This document shows, piece by piece, positions 1 through 10,344 of a stretch of DNA of 64,000 nucleotides (its first letter is position 1; each line of letters starts with the position of its first letter). The stretch comes from Rebecca billardiae RCC1528. Lineage: Eukaryota; Haptophyta. The notes below the pieces were generated by a model, which worked only from the letters and a program-made list of their open reading frames with translations, had not been told where the DNA came from and made no database searches. A program made the position numbers and the translations under genes. The stretch lies in assembly GCA_965240325.2 (NCBI GenBank), contig OZ251230.1, forward strand, positions 248,001 through 312,000, written 5' to 3'.

Positions 1-46
1 CCGCCTACGGTGGTGGCGGCGGATACAGCGCCGCTGCGCCCAGGTA

Positions 47-78
<32 letters not shown>

Positions 79-2133
79 ACCCGTCGAAGCGGCCGGCAGA
101 TCAGCCGCCGTCGGAGGAGGTTGCCAAGTACTGGGAGGAGCACGCGATCAGGGTGACGGGCGGCGCGCCCCCGCCGTGGCTCTCCTACTCGCAGGCCGGC
201 CTGCCGCCGCCGCTCCTCCAAGCGTTCACCGCCGCGGGCTTCAGCGCGCCGACGCCGATCCAAGCGCACTCGTGGTCTGCGGCTGCGGACGGGCGCGACG
301 TGATCGCCGTGGCGAAGACGGGCTCGGGCAAGACGCTCGGCTTCCTGGTGCCGTCGATCAAGCTGATGCTCTCGCGCCAGCTCAACACCAGCGTGCCCGC
401 GCTCCTCGTGCTCGCGCCCACGCGCGAGCTCGCCACCCAGATCCAGGAGGAGGCGAACAAGTTTGGGCGCGCGCTCGGCATCGGCTGCTGCTGCATGTAC
501 GGCGGGCAGCCGAAGGGGGCGCAGCTGGGCGAGCTGCGCCGCGGCGCGGGGGTGATGATCGCGACGCCCGGCCGGCTCAACGACTTCCTCGAGGCCGGCC
601 AGGTCTCCCTCCACTCGATCCAGATCCTGACGCTCGACGAGGCCGACCGGATGCTGGACATGGGCTTTGAGCCGCAGATCAGGCGGGTGGTCGCGCAGGT
701 GCCGCCCGCGCGGCAGACGCTCTTCTACACGGCGACGTGGCCGAAGGGCGTGGTGCGGCTCGCGATGGACTTCCTGCGCAACCCCGTGCAGATCAACATC
801 GGCGACACGGACAAGCTGAACGCGAACAAGGACATCACGCAGCACGTGCACACCGTCTCCTCCTCCTTCCAGAAGCAGCCGATCCTCTTCGACATCCTGC
901 GCACCCTCGGGCCGCAGGCGAAGGTGATCATCTTCTGCTCGACCAAGCGGATGTGCGACCAGCTCGGCATGCAGCTCATGCGCCAGTGCAACGCGGGCGT
1001 GCTGCACGGCGACAAGACGCAGGTGCGCTCCGCGCGCGCGCGCGCCGCATGCGCTTGCCTAGCGCGCCGCGCTCACGGCCGCGCCGCCTCGCGCCGCCTC
1101 GCGCCGCCTCGCGCCGCCTCGCGCCGCCCCGCTCGCGCGGCCGCCCGGCGCGCGCGTGCGCGGCCGCGCAGGTGGAGCGCGACCGCACGATGGTCGAGTT
1201 CAAGAACGGCATGCGCCCGGTGCTCTGCGCCACCGACGTCGCCGCGCGCGGCCTCGACGTGAAGGGCGTGAGCGCCGTGATCAACTACGACTTCCCCTCG
1301 TCCACGGAGGACTACATCCACCGCATCGGGCGCACCGGCCGCGCGGGCGCCAAGGGCGAGGCGCACACCTTCTTCGAGCCGAAGGACGCGCGGCACGCGC
1401 GCTCGCTCGTCGAGATCCTCAAGGCGCGCGCGGGCGCGCACCGCGCGCACCGCCGCCGCGCGCACCGCCGCCGCACACACCGCGCGCTCACTCACGCCGC
1501 ACACGCACCGCGCACGGCCGCGCGCGCACCGCTCGCTCGCACGGCGCGCAGGGTGCGGAGCAGCACGTGCCGCCTGAGCTGGCGCAGATGGGGGAGGGCG
1601 GGTTCGGCTCGAGCCTCTCGGCGCTCGGCGCGCGCTTCTCGCAGGGCGGTACGCCCGCCGGCGGCGCTGGCGGCGGGTACGCGGGCGGCGGTGCGTACGG
1701 CGGGTGCGGCGGCGGGTATGGAGGCGGTGGCGCGTACGGCGGCGGTGGCGCCTCCGCCCTGCCCGCGCTGCCCGCGATGCCGGCCGGCGTGGACGGCGCG
1801 GCTCGCCCCGCCGAGCCCGCCGGCGAGTACGCGCGTGAGCGCGAGCGCGAGTACGGCCCGCCACGAGGCCGCGCCGACGAGTACGACCGGCCGGCGCGCC
1901 CGCGCTCGCGCTCGCGAGAGCGCGACTACGACTATGGCGGCGCAGAGAGGCGCGGCGGCGGGTACGGGGAGCGCGAGCGCGACTACGGCCGCGGCCCGCC
2001 GCCGCGCCGTCCCGACGAAGAGTACGACCGGTATCGCGCCCCCCCGCCGCGCCGCAGCCCCGATCGGGGCCCGCCGCCGCGCTCGCCGCCGCCACGCGAC
2101 GCAGACGATCGGTACGATCGCCGCCGCTACTAG
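1..2133 (+). CDS. DEAD-box RNA helicase of the DDX5/Dbp2 type, 5' end missing
   Basis: ATP-dependent RNA helicase; family members act in mRNA remodelling, splicing and ribosome assembly. The reading frame is already open at the window edge, so the N-terminus is missing. Exons are 3-1022 (frame), 1172-1423 and 1552-2133. Visible in order: a glycine-rich N-terminal stretch, Q motif (PTPIQ), Walker A (AKTGSGKT), PTRELA, DEAD (as DEADRM), TAT in place of SAT, then in exon 2 [11 protein letters not shown] and HRIGRTGR. The C-terminal tail is rich in Gly-Tyr, RE/RS and Pro-Arg, as in RNA-binding helicases of this group. Intron 1 is GTGCGC...AG; intron 2 (1424-1551) appears to begin with GC, because splicing LK to [10 protein letters not shown] restores family sequence. 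Both introns are cytosine-rich imperfect repeats. The family call is firm; the exact orthologue is not. Confidence 0.93.
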
Positions 2134-2823
2134 TGTCACGAGTGTACTACTCAGTGTCAACGACAACATCATCAAGTGCGGGACGGTGACTCGGACTGGC
2201 GGTGCCGGCCCCGGGGTCTGAAACTATAGCTTACGCACGACGATGATGATGATGCGCGCTGCTGGGCGGTGCTGATCGCAATAGTCTTTATTTAATTGCG
2301 CGCGCCTGCTAGTGCTACTGCGCTATTATTTAATATATATATATATATATTATAACGACGTGGTATGCAACGATATATATATATATACTATATATCAGTA
2401 TAGTCTGATGATCTGATCCGGCCATGCGACTCAGATGGCGATGCTGCCCGGCATTGCGGCATATTGTCAGGCATCACCCCGTCGCCCCGCCCGCCGCGAC
2501 CGCCGCGCCGGCGTCACTGGCCACTGCTCCGCCAAGGCCGGTCCGAGTTTACGGAGTGATTTAGTCTTTAGAGCGGTTACCAGTAGTATCATCAGAGCAG
2601 TACTATACTGGCACGCATATAGTCATCGGCCCACCCGGGCTGCAGTAGCAGCTGCCGAGTAGCAGCGGCGGCCGTATTGGGCTTGAGGCGGAGCCGCGCG
2701 GGGCCGCGGGCGCCGCCCGGACTCCGGAGCCGCGAACGGAGAGTCTACTCAGCAACGGAGTACTCGTCGTCTACGCTGGTAGTCAGGTAGTCGGGTGACT
2801 GCATTGCGGGTGATATGAATATA
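2134..2823. other. Convergent intergenic region with AT-rich tract
   Basis: Lies between the 3' ends of the helicase and the minus-strand gene downstream. It contains a sharply AT-rich block around 2290-2400 with several (AT)n runs, which contrasts with the flanking coding DNA and may hold the 3' UTR and poly(A) signals. No gene recognised. Confidence 0.6.
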
Positions 2824-4314
2824 TCACGCGCGCTGCTGCGTCCCAGAGACCATCACGCCATCACCCTGCCTGGGACAGCCTGGGTCGGTGGCAGGGAAGC
2901 GTGGCGCCCGCGCCGGGCGATTGGGAAAGCCCGCATGGCGCGCCATCTTCGGGCCTGACGGGCCCCGCTGCTTGAAGACGGGCTTATACTTGCTCGGCAG
3001 CTCCTGCACGCTCAGGTTGTCCGGCCGGAGCAGCAGCGCCCTCTCGATGCCCACGTACACCTTCGGCACCGTGCACGGGCCGTACCGGATGGCCCTGCCA
3101 CCCCGCGTGGTGCGCCGGGTCGGCTCTTTGAACTCGAGGGTGAGCACCTCCACACAGATGCGCTCGCGCGCGTGCGAGAGGACGCGCGCCCAACGGCCGT
3201 TCCACTCGGGCGCGCGCACAAGGCCGTGGATGATGCCCGTGGTCATCGGGCACAGCCAGTCGCGCCGGACGCAGCGCGGGATCACCTCGTCGCGCCAAAC
3301 GTCGAGCAGAGCTCCGGCAGGCGAGCCGCTTGCGGCGTGCTCCGCAGCGATCGCCGCGCCCAGCAGCATCAGCGACGTGGCGCGGGCGCGCGCGGGCTGA
3401 GGGAAACCGGCGTGGGCCGCTGCCGCCCACGCCTCCTCCGGGCGCGGCTGCGCGCCAGCGTGCCGCGCAAAGCGCACCACCATGTCCCACGCAAGGCTCC
3501 GCTCCCACGGGTCGTAGACAGGCACGCGCTCGGTGGGGCACGTGAAAAGCACATGTCCCGCGCCGTGCGCAGCGACGGCCACCGATGTGCCTTGCTCGCC
3601 CTCGGCATTGAGCAGGGTGGTGTACGCCTGCTGCTCGCGTGGCACGCGCTCCAGGTAGCGCAGCTCGGCCTCGAGCCCTTGGATGTCGAGGGCATCCCCG
3701 TGCGCCCTGCACGCCGCACCGAACCAGCGCCTCAGCGCGTCCGAGTGCGGGTCGAGGTGCGCCTCCGCCGTTCCGAGCGGCACGCTGTTGTCGTAGCTGC
3801 CGTGCACGCGCGAGTACTCCCAGCGCGCGCCAAAGTGGGCGCGCACCACGCCCAGCAGCCCGCCCGTGCGGCCCACCGGGAACGTCTCGACCACGGCCAG
3901 GGCCCCGCCACCGCGGACAAAAGCCTGCAGCGCCGCGCCAAGGCACTCCATCACCGCCTCGTGCGCACCAGCCAGCAGGATCACCGACGAGTACACGCCG
4001 CTCTCGATGCTGGCGCACACCGCGTCTACTAGAGCGTCGGACTGGCCGTTGCCAAAGTCAAGGCGGGTGTATCGCAGGCTGAGCTCGGACGCGAGAAGGG
4101 CGAGGCTCCACTTGAGCCTGGCGACTTCCCCCTCCTCGCCGTCGACGTAGCGCCCGGTGAAGTAGGGGGCGCACCAGCACGACTTGCTCGGGGTGCCGTC
4201 CGCGCTTCGCGTGGCACCATCGACGATGAGCACGTCCCGCCTGGGCAGTGCCTCCTCCTCGTCCTCCTCGTCCTCCCCGTCCTCCCCGCCGGAGCCCGGA
4301 CCTTCGAAGGCCAT
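2824..4314 (-). CDS. Unrecognised 496-residue protein with acidic N-terminus and a possible GATase/ThuA-like Rossmann region
   Basis: Single-exon ORF, not recognised. The N-terminus (residues 10-23) is almost purely Asp/Glu. The following region has the look of an alpha/beta fold: a strand DVLIVDG, then SSVILLAG near residue 115, a helix, and GGGALAVVETFPVG. That order recalls class I glutamine-amidotransferase or ThuA-like folds, but no catalytic Cys-His pair is evident. A later segment (HGAGHVLFTCPTE) also resembles ThuA-like proteins. The C-terminus is basic and proline-rich. The gene is divergent from the membrane-protein gene at 4591, with about 276 bp between starts. Reading-frame length and amino-acid composition support a real gene; the fold suggestion is weak. 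Confidence 0.65.
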   Translation of the reverse strand: MAFEGPGSGGEDGEDEEDEEEALPRRDVLIVDGATRSADGTPSKSCWCAPYFTGRYVDGEEGEVARLKWSLALLASELSLRYTRLDFGNGQSDALVDAVCASIESGVYSSVILLAGAHEAVMECLGAALQAFVRGGGALAVVETFPVGRTGGLLGVVRAHFGARWEYSRVHGSYDNSVPLGTAEAHLDPHSDALRRWFGAACRAHGDALDIQGLEAELRYLERVPREQQAYTTLLNAEGEQGTSVAVAAHGAGHVLFTCPTERVPVYDPWERSLAWDMVVRFARHAGAQPRPEEAWAAAAHAGFPQPARARATSLMLLGAAIAAEHAASGSPAGALLDVWRDEVIPRCVRRDWLCPMTTGIIHGLVRAPEWNGRWARVLSHARERICVEVLTLEFKEPTRRTTRGGRAIRYGPCTVPKVYVGIERALLLRPDNLSVQELPSKYKPVFKQRGPSGPKMARHAGFPNRPARAPRFPATDPGCPRQGDGVMVSGTQQRA

Positions 4315-4466
4315 CGTGCGACGAATTTTACTGATGATGAGGTAATACAGTACTCGAAATCAGGGCAAGAAAGCCTGTCGACGAGTGACGATTTGACGAA
4401 CTTGTACGTATCGTAGCTAGTGCGGTATATTTGTACAATAACAATAATGGTGCAGTGAGTGACCCT

Positions 4467-4490
4467 GCCTGTGTCTTTAAATCATAGAAT
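4467..4490 (+). repeat. Dispersed repeat A, copy 1
   Basis: A 24-bp sequence (begins GCCTGTGTCTTTAAATCATA) that recurs identically at 31032-31055 and, inverted with one change, at 49358-49380. It ends 15 bp before repeat B. Confidence 0.75.
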
Positions 4491-4505
4491 GAGTAGAGTC
4501 TACTG

Positions 4506-4557
4506 TAATCTCGCCTGCCTGAGCTGTGTGCGTCTCTTATTCTTAGTAAACTGTACT
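4506..4557 (+). repeat. Dispersed repeat B, copy 1
   Basis: About 50 bp with core ATCTCGCCTGCCTGAGCTGT followed by GTGCGTCTCTTATTCT and GTAAACTGTAC. A near-identical inverted copy is at about 50561-50609 and a shorter direct copy at 40759-40799. Confidence 0.75.
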
Positions 4558-4590
4558 CAGTAGATAGCTCACTTTCGATCGTTACCGGAT

Positions 4591-5352
4591 GTGGGTGATA
4601 TGTACCGCTCGCATTCTCTCGAAGAGAATCCAGTGCTCCGGCTTGGTGATTGCTGCCGTCCGCGCTGGGCCTGCACGATGTGCATCGAGCAGCAGGGTGT
4701 GCCGCGCGAGCACCACATCGCGTACTCGCTGAATGTCGCGATCCTCGTTTTCAGCGTTCTCAGCGTCATGGCCTTTGCGTGGGACGTGCTGCCAGGGCTT
4801 GCCGGCATCCTGGGCGTGGTTGCAGCGTCCATCATGGTTTGTTGCGCCACGAGGGATGCACCCGACATCACTTCGAAGCTATTGGCGAATTTGGTACTCC
4901 TCAGCATGTCCAGCTTTCTATACGTGATATCCGTGGTCGTCCTTCTCCTTTGGTTTCTCTCCCTTGCGGCGCGCGTCGATGAGTACTGTCGTGAGCACCC
5001 CGAGGAAGACTGCGATGCCATCCGGAGCTCAACTCTCGGGATCGTCGCTATTTTGATTTGGCCGACCATCATAAGCAACCTGATTTGCGCCTCCCTCGGC
5101 CTGCCTGCCGCGTACTATGCTCATAGGGCGAACATTGCGTACAAGCTGATGGTCAGAATCGAGCCCTTGCCGCCAGTGGTCGAGGCGACCATCGTCCAGC
5201 GGAGTGCGGTCGCGCCAGCAAGCGCGCCGCAGCCGATACCGGTTGCAGCTGGTGCACCGAGTGGGAACGAGCAGCCGCTCGCGGCTCATGGAGCGAGTGC
5301 AGTCTCGCAGCCGGGCGTGGAAGAAGGTGCGCCCTCCATGGTGCCAGTATGA
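4591..5352 (+). CDS. Four-span membrane protein of unknown function
   Basis: A 253-residue single-exon ORF, not recognised by family. It has four strongly hydrophobic segments at roughly residues 45-64, 66-86, 97-125 and 147-175. The loop between spans 3 and 4 is short and acidic with two cysteines (EYCREHPEEDC). The N-terminal 40 residues are cysteine-rich (DCCRPRWACTMC), and the C-terminal ~85 residues are polar and rich in Pro, Ala and Ser, presumably cytosolic. The topology recalls tetraspan or MARVEL-type proteins, but the tetraspanin CCG motif is absent. Its start is divergent from the gene ending at 2824. Codon use is GC-rich but milder than in the neighbouring genes. Confidence 0.7.
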   Translation: MGDMYRSHSLEENPVLRLGDCCRPRWACTMCIEQQGVPREHHIAYSLNVAILVFSVLSVMAFAWDVLPGLAGILGVVAASIMVCCATRDAPDITSKLLANLVLLSMSSFLYVISVVVLLLWFLSLAARVDEYCREHPEEDCDAIRSSTLGIVAILIWPTIISNLICASLGLPAAYYAHRANIAYKLMVRIEPLPPVVEATIVQRSAVAPASAPQPIPVAAGAPSGNEQPLAAHGASAVSQPGVEEGAPSMVPV

Positions 5353-6010
5353 CGATTGTTGTCATGCATACGGCGCCCTCATCATCATCGGCGCTCGGTG
5401 AGTCACTGAGCAGCTGCTTCTGGCAGCCACTAGCCAGCCAGCCAGCGGCAGCACGAGCTCATGTGGTACCATTCGGACTTCCGCGAGCGATCATGAATCG
5501 TCGGCTCGGGCGGAGTGAGTGCACAGCAGTCGTCGACAGAAAATGGCGGAACTTTCAAGCAGACGCGTGAATGAACGAACTACGGTGTTCTGACATGATG
5601 CGGCGTGAGTGACGGTCCCGGACTGCCCGTAGAGCTCTAGGCGAGTAGCGGTACTCAGTCCGAGACGGTGCCGCCAGTGAGTCAATGCTGGACGATGCGT
5701 CCGGCGGGCGACCGTCCGGTAGAGCTATGTATATTTTATTTACCGCGCCGAATGATGACGGTCTGTCAGGCCGCGGCGCCAGCGCGGGCCGACGGTCTAA
5801 CTCTCAGACTGTGGCTGTGCCCGGTGAGTCTGGTCATGGTGCCGCACGCTGACATGTCATAGCTACTCAGTAACTCACTAGTGGCACATATGACATAGCC
5901 CGCACACACATTGACGTTATTTGACGGGTCTACAATTACATATAGCGATATATATATATACATAGTATATACTGCTGCTGTATATATATATTGTACTCGA
6001 TCATACGCGA
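5353..6010. other. Intergenic region without recognised gene
   Basis: Only short ORFs without family features. An AT-rich patch at about 5938-6000 contains ATATAT runs and directly precedes the left end of the candidate TIR element. Confidence 0.5.
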
Positions 6011-7394
6011 CTAACGTCTTAACCCCTATTGTTGAACGGGCCCCTATTGTTGAACGGAGGCAATTTTTGCTATGTAGCAGGCTGATTACGCGGGGGCGAT
6101 GGGATCAGCGGCTACCGCCGTGTGCGCCCGGCCAAGGCGCGTCCAACGAGCCCAAGAACGTCGCCATAGCCCCGCCCCAGCGCCGTCCGCAGCCGATCAT
6201 TTGCTGAAGTCAGACCTGAGAATCTGGTGTGAACAAATGGTTTTCGGCTCCTGTAGGCCGAAGCTTCGGCCGGGAGAGCGCGCACGGTATTTTACTATTT
6301 TTGGGAGCTCCCCGACCGAGCACCCCGGGCGGGGAAATCAAGCCGGCTTGCCGCTGCCGCACTCGTGCATGGACTCATGGAGCGCGAGTGACACGAATTG
6401 GGTGAGGTCAGCATGGCTGATTCCTGGGTGGAGGGTCGAGGACGCCCCGCCGCGGCGGGGGGCGGTGCGGCGGCGCGAGCTGACTAGTGGCGATGACGAA
6501 GGCTCAAGGCGCAGCACACGTGGGTTGGCAAGGCGAAGTCTCCGCGCCGGATGGACGAGTCATGGCATCAGACGCTGGGCGATGAGAGCGGTGCGGGCTA
6601 GGCGACCACGGCTGCGACGCGACGCTTCGAAGCTGCTGTGAGTGACGCGACGGACCCGGCCACCGCGCCAGCACCCAACTCTACCGATCGTACAATCGGC
6701 AGCCAGGCAGTCGTGCCGTGCTTGTCAAGCTGGATGCTGGTGTCGTTGGGCATGTTGCTGTCGCAAGCGGGGCACGATGCCAAATGCTGAACGCATGCAC
6801 CAGAGCGCGGCGGAGCAGCAGGTCGTGCTTCGCCACGAGCTGACACACGCACCAAGGCGGCCGATAACCCGGCACTAGCAAGCTGCTCGATACGCGGCTG
6901 CGCCCCATCACCAATCGGGCTGAGGATCTGGACGCGATCGCACGCAAGCGCACGCTGCTGGCTCACACGCCGTTCAACGATTACCGTCGTCGTCGCTTGG
7001 TGGGCTCGGCCGGGCTCAAACGTGGGCATTGGCATCCCCGGCGGCACGGAGACGTGGCTATCTTGCCTGCAGATCGGTGAGCATCCGACAGACCGCGTGC
7101 GTGCCCTCAGGTGCCGCTGCTGCACCACTACGCGCGCGCGATGAGCTCCGTTCAACAATAGGGGTCATTCGACCCGTCGACGCACCCCGCAAGTGCGCGC
7201 GTGCGCGCGCGCACAGGCGGGCGAGTTCCGAGTACCGCAGTCTCAGGGGTGCATGGTCCCTTCGGCAGGACCCATACCCTGTGCATGACACCCAAAGTTC
7301 GCTCGCCGAGCCACACTGGCTCGTGGCAGGCGCCGGCGTAAAACCCGTTTTCCGTTCGTCAACAATAATACTAGGGGTTAAGCAGACGCTAGTA
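6011..7394. mobile_element. Candidate degenerate TIR element, about 1.4 kb
   Basis: The left end (6011-6039) and the inverted right end (7352-7394) share the pattern CTARCGTCT, TTAACCCCTA, TTGTTGA and AACGG with small indels. A second direct copy of CCCCTATTGTTGAACGG lies just inside the left end at 6041-6057, and an inverted copy lies at 7151-7167 inside the right end. Such end-concentrated repeats resemble transposase binding sites. No convincing target duplication or transposase is visible; the interior ORFs (for example 6598-7158 minus) have no recognised domain. Probably a non-autonomous or decayed DNA transposon. Confidence 0.45.
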
Positions 7395-7506
7395 TCACTA
7401 TTCACTATTATTATCAGCGCAGTATCGGACAACTGACTCTAAGCTACTGACGACCGTCTTCGAGTTCGTCGGTCCTGAGTTCGGAGTCCGCCAATGGATG
7501 GTAGCA

Positions 7507-7931
7507 GAGGCCGCTCGAGCGACTTCGTGTCAGGCGAGGCAGATCGCGCCAGTGCGAGGCGAGGCAGACGCTCGCCTGCCTCGCCCAGCAGGCGAGGCAG
7601 CTAAGCTAGTAAAGCCGCGGCCGAACTTTACGAAAGCCAAATGTCTGCCGGTGCGCCGCCCGTCTTTGCGCACGGTGACAAGGGCGCGCGAGGGCGCTTC
7701 CTCACGATCCCGAAGAGCGCTGCGCGCGGCGTCGCGTTGGCGGCGGCAGCGGCGCTGGGGTGTATCTTGCCCATTCTGCTTGGCGGTGCGCGCTCATGAC
7801 GCCTCGGCCGCCGCCACGCCATGCGCGACCGGGCGTGTCGCCTTCTTGACGGGCAGTGCACGCGCCCTTGCAAGCGCACAGCCGTGAAGAGCCGAGAGCG
7901 TCCGTCGCGCGCACGCCGCCCACGCGGGATG
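7507..7931 (+). repeat. Left arm of foldback inverted repeat
   Basis: Inverted copy of 8136-8560. The outer part contains the clustered subrepeat GGCGAGGCAG, so the arm tip can itself fold. Confidence 0.85.
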
Positions 7932-8135
7932 CTTTGTGTTATCAACGAAGCCACCTTGCCCATGCGCTCCGCCGAGTTCGCCATGCGTTCAGAGCAGTCA
8001 AGATCGCTGAACGAGAGGATGTCATCGGCTGAAATGCAGGTGAGCAGTGGTCATCGTAGTTGCTACCCATGGTCATCATGGCTCGCACATGCCAGAGCGC
8101 GATCGCTCAGTGTCATACGAATAGTCCTGAAACCT

Positions 8136-8560
8136 CATCCCGCGTGGGCGGCGTGCGCGCGACGGACGCTCTCGGCTCTTCACGGCTGTGCGCTTGCAAG
8201 GGCGTGTGCACTGCCCGTCAAGAAGGCGACACGCCCGGTCGCGCATGGCGTGGCGGCGGCCGAGGCGTCATGAGCGCGCACCGCCAAGCAGAATGGGCAA
8301 GATACACCCCAGCGCCGCTGCCGCCGCCAACGCGACGCCGCGCGCAGCGCTCTTCGGGATCGTGAGGAAGCGCCCTCGCGCGCCCTTGTCACCGTGCGCA
8401 AAGACGGGCGGCGCACCGGCAGACATTTGGCTTTCGTAAAGTTCGGCCGCGGCTTTACTAGCTTAGCTGCCTCGCCTGCTGGGCGAGGCAGGCGAGCGTC
8501 TGCCTCGCCTCGCACTGGCGCGATCTGCCTCGCCTGACACGAAGTCGCTCGAGTGGCCTC
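8136..8560 (-). repeat. Right arm of foldback inverted repeat
   Basis: Reverse complement of 7507-7931. One arm difference changes CGC to CAC in the shared ORF, at about 8195. Confidence 0.85.
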
Positions 8561-10344
8561 TAGCAGCTTAGCAGTTAACATGACTCATGAGTGCTGGACA
8601 GGTTGCACGGGAAACTGACCTTGGTGTTACATTTCGGCCCTTCGGAGCATGGCTGCCCGCCGGCACGGTGCCCTCGCGGGTGCGGCCGTTGCTGCCGCAC
8701 CATGTACGACTCAATGAGTCTTGCGTTTAGGCCGTGAGTACTGACGCACATGTAGCAGACCGAGTCCTCCTCCCAAGCTCGCCAAGGACCCGACCGCGTC
8801 ATTTGAAGGGCAGCCGCCACGAGCGTCATCCGCTCGACTCGGTCGGCACCATACGTGCGAGAGGTTGCGACGGCGCGCAACTCCTCGTCATCGTCAGGAG
8901 TCAGCCAGCAAGCACCCTGCGGCCGCACCTCGGCGACCTAGCACACGCAAGGCAGACTCGACCTTGGGCGAGCCCTGGCGACCTCCGCCTCGAGCTGAAT
9001 GCCACGCGTAGCAGCCTGAGTCGACGTCGCGGAAAGGCACGCGCACGTGCATAGAGCATCAGACAGTGCGCCGCATCTGCCTGCCGGAGTGTACCATCAC
9101 CGCGCCCGCGCGACTGGGTTGAAGAAGAAGTCGTCAACGACGAGCGAGCCGGCGTCCAGCGGAACGGGCGGTGCAGCCGGCGCCGCGCTGTGCGAACAGG
9201 GTGGAAGCCGACCGCTGCCGCGCGCGATGTGAGCGAGCTGGCGGGTGCACGCCAGTCAGCTGCAGATGATGCGGCGAAGAGGCGCGCTACCACCTACTCC
9301 ACCTCGCGCGACTTAGTCTTGCTGACGTGATCACACACGCGCGCGATCAATGGCATACTCAACGTCGAGCGCCTGAGTGCTGTCTCGAAAGGTGCCTTCC
9401 CCCTTGCTCAGGGCGTGCCTGTCGGCGTGGTCGAGCGCCGCGCTCGTCGCCTCGGCCTGCTGAGCGTCAGCAAGGCGCTTGTCAAGGAGCGCCTGCTTGC
9501 TGCGTCACAGCGCGCGAGCGCGCCACGCGCACGACCAAATGTGTGCGCTTCCGATACTTCTTGCCGGCGGCAAAGGCAGACTGCCCAGAGTTCGCCTGCT
9601 TGTCCGAGGACCCCGCGCCAGACGCCTGCACGGCCGGAGCAGCGGCCCGAGCTGCAACAGCAGAGGCCGCGCGCGCCGTAGCAAGCTTCACCCTCGCGCG
9701 CTGGACGCGTTTGGCGGGCATCGTTTCTGTTTCCTTAGCGCGCTGCGGTTGCCCGCCTTCTTCTACGAAGGCCTCGTGAGGCGAGCTTCACAAGCACTCG
9801 CGTGTGTGGTCCGAGCCACCTGGACGCGTGCGCACGGTTGCGCGCTCGTGCGTACGGTATGAGCAGTGCAGCAGGAGACCAGCACACGTTCGTGCAAGGG
9901 TGCACGCGCATACCGCAACCGGTGCATCCTAATCGTTCGCGACGGCAGCCTCCTTGAAGGCTCTATCTACCACCTGCATCCAGGTCACCTTGTGCTTCCC
10001 GATGCGCTTCGGCTTCGCGCCACTGCCGACGCGGGAGTGAGTGAGAGGAACTGGGCACCAGACTGTGGTACCGATTGCGGGCGAACGGGGAGACGGGCCC
10101 TGTCCGCGAAGGTCGGAAACGGACGACCTTCGTGTGCTCCTCCGTTTCCAAGCACTCGCGCCACGCGCCGGCCGCCATGGGACGGGCGCGATGTACCGAA
10201 AGACGGGTGGACAGGTCGCGTCCACTGTGAATGTAACATCTGTCAGTCGCGGGCGGTCATTTTTTCGTGCAACCTGTCGCTGGGTATATATCAGTGTCGT
10301 ATTTATTTATGTGGCGGCGACGGCTCCGCGCCTTGGGCTGACTG
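8561..10344. other. Gene-poor stretch with unassigned ORFs
   Basis: No gene could be assigned. The minus-strand ORF at 8575-8928 (117 codons) has a protein-like composition (segment TPDDDEELRAVATSRTYGAD) and may be a remnant or exon of an unknown gene. The plus-strand frame around 9390-9500 and the minus-strand frame near 9930-10020 are similarly suggestive but unsupported. Neighbouring inverted elements make decayed transposon sequence plausible. Confidence 0.4.

Larger units (their letters stand above)
4315..4590. promoter_or_regulatory. Divergent intergenic region carrying two dispersed repeats
   Basis: Separates the starts of the minus-strand gene at 4314 and the plus-strand gene at 4591, so it should contain both promoters. 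It is AT-richer than the genes and holds copies of two repeats found elsewhere in the window: repeat A at 4467-4490 and repeat B at 4506-4557. Confidence 0.5.
7507..8560. mobile_element. Foldback-type element with 425-bp inverted arms and TAGCA target duplication
   Basis: The left arm 7507-7931 is the reverse complement of the right arm 8136-8560 with about two mismatches seen (for example G/A near position 7 from the outer end). The spacer is 204 bp (7932-8135). TAGCA stands immediately outside the left arm (7502-7506) and again immediately outside the right arm (8561-8565), as expected for a 5-bp target-site duplication. Each arm has an open reading frame of 120-130 codons reading inward, but it has no recognised domain and is probably incidental. 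The near identity of the arms suggests recent mobility or recent gene conversion. Confidence 0.75.

Noticed and set aside
7498-8581. Pair of matching ~130-residue ORFs in the foldback arms as a duplicated gene
   Set aside because: They match because the arms are inverted copies; the protein is Arg/Ser/Ala-rich and has no domain.
8575-8928. Minus-strand 117-codon ORF as a nuclease-like gene
   Set aside because: Composition is protein-like, but no motif could be matched with confidence; mentioned only as an unassigned ORF.
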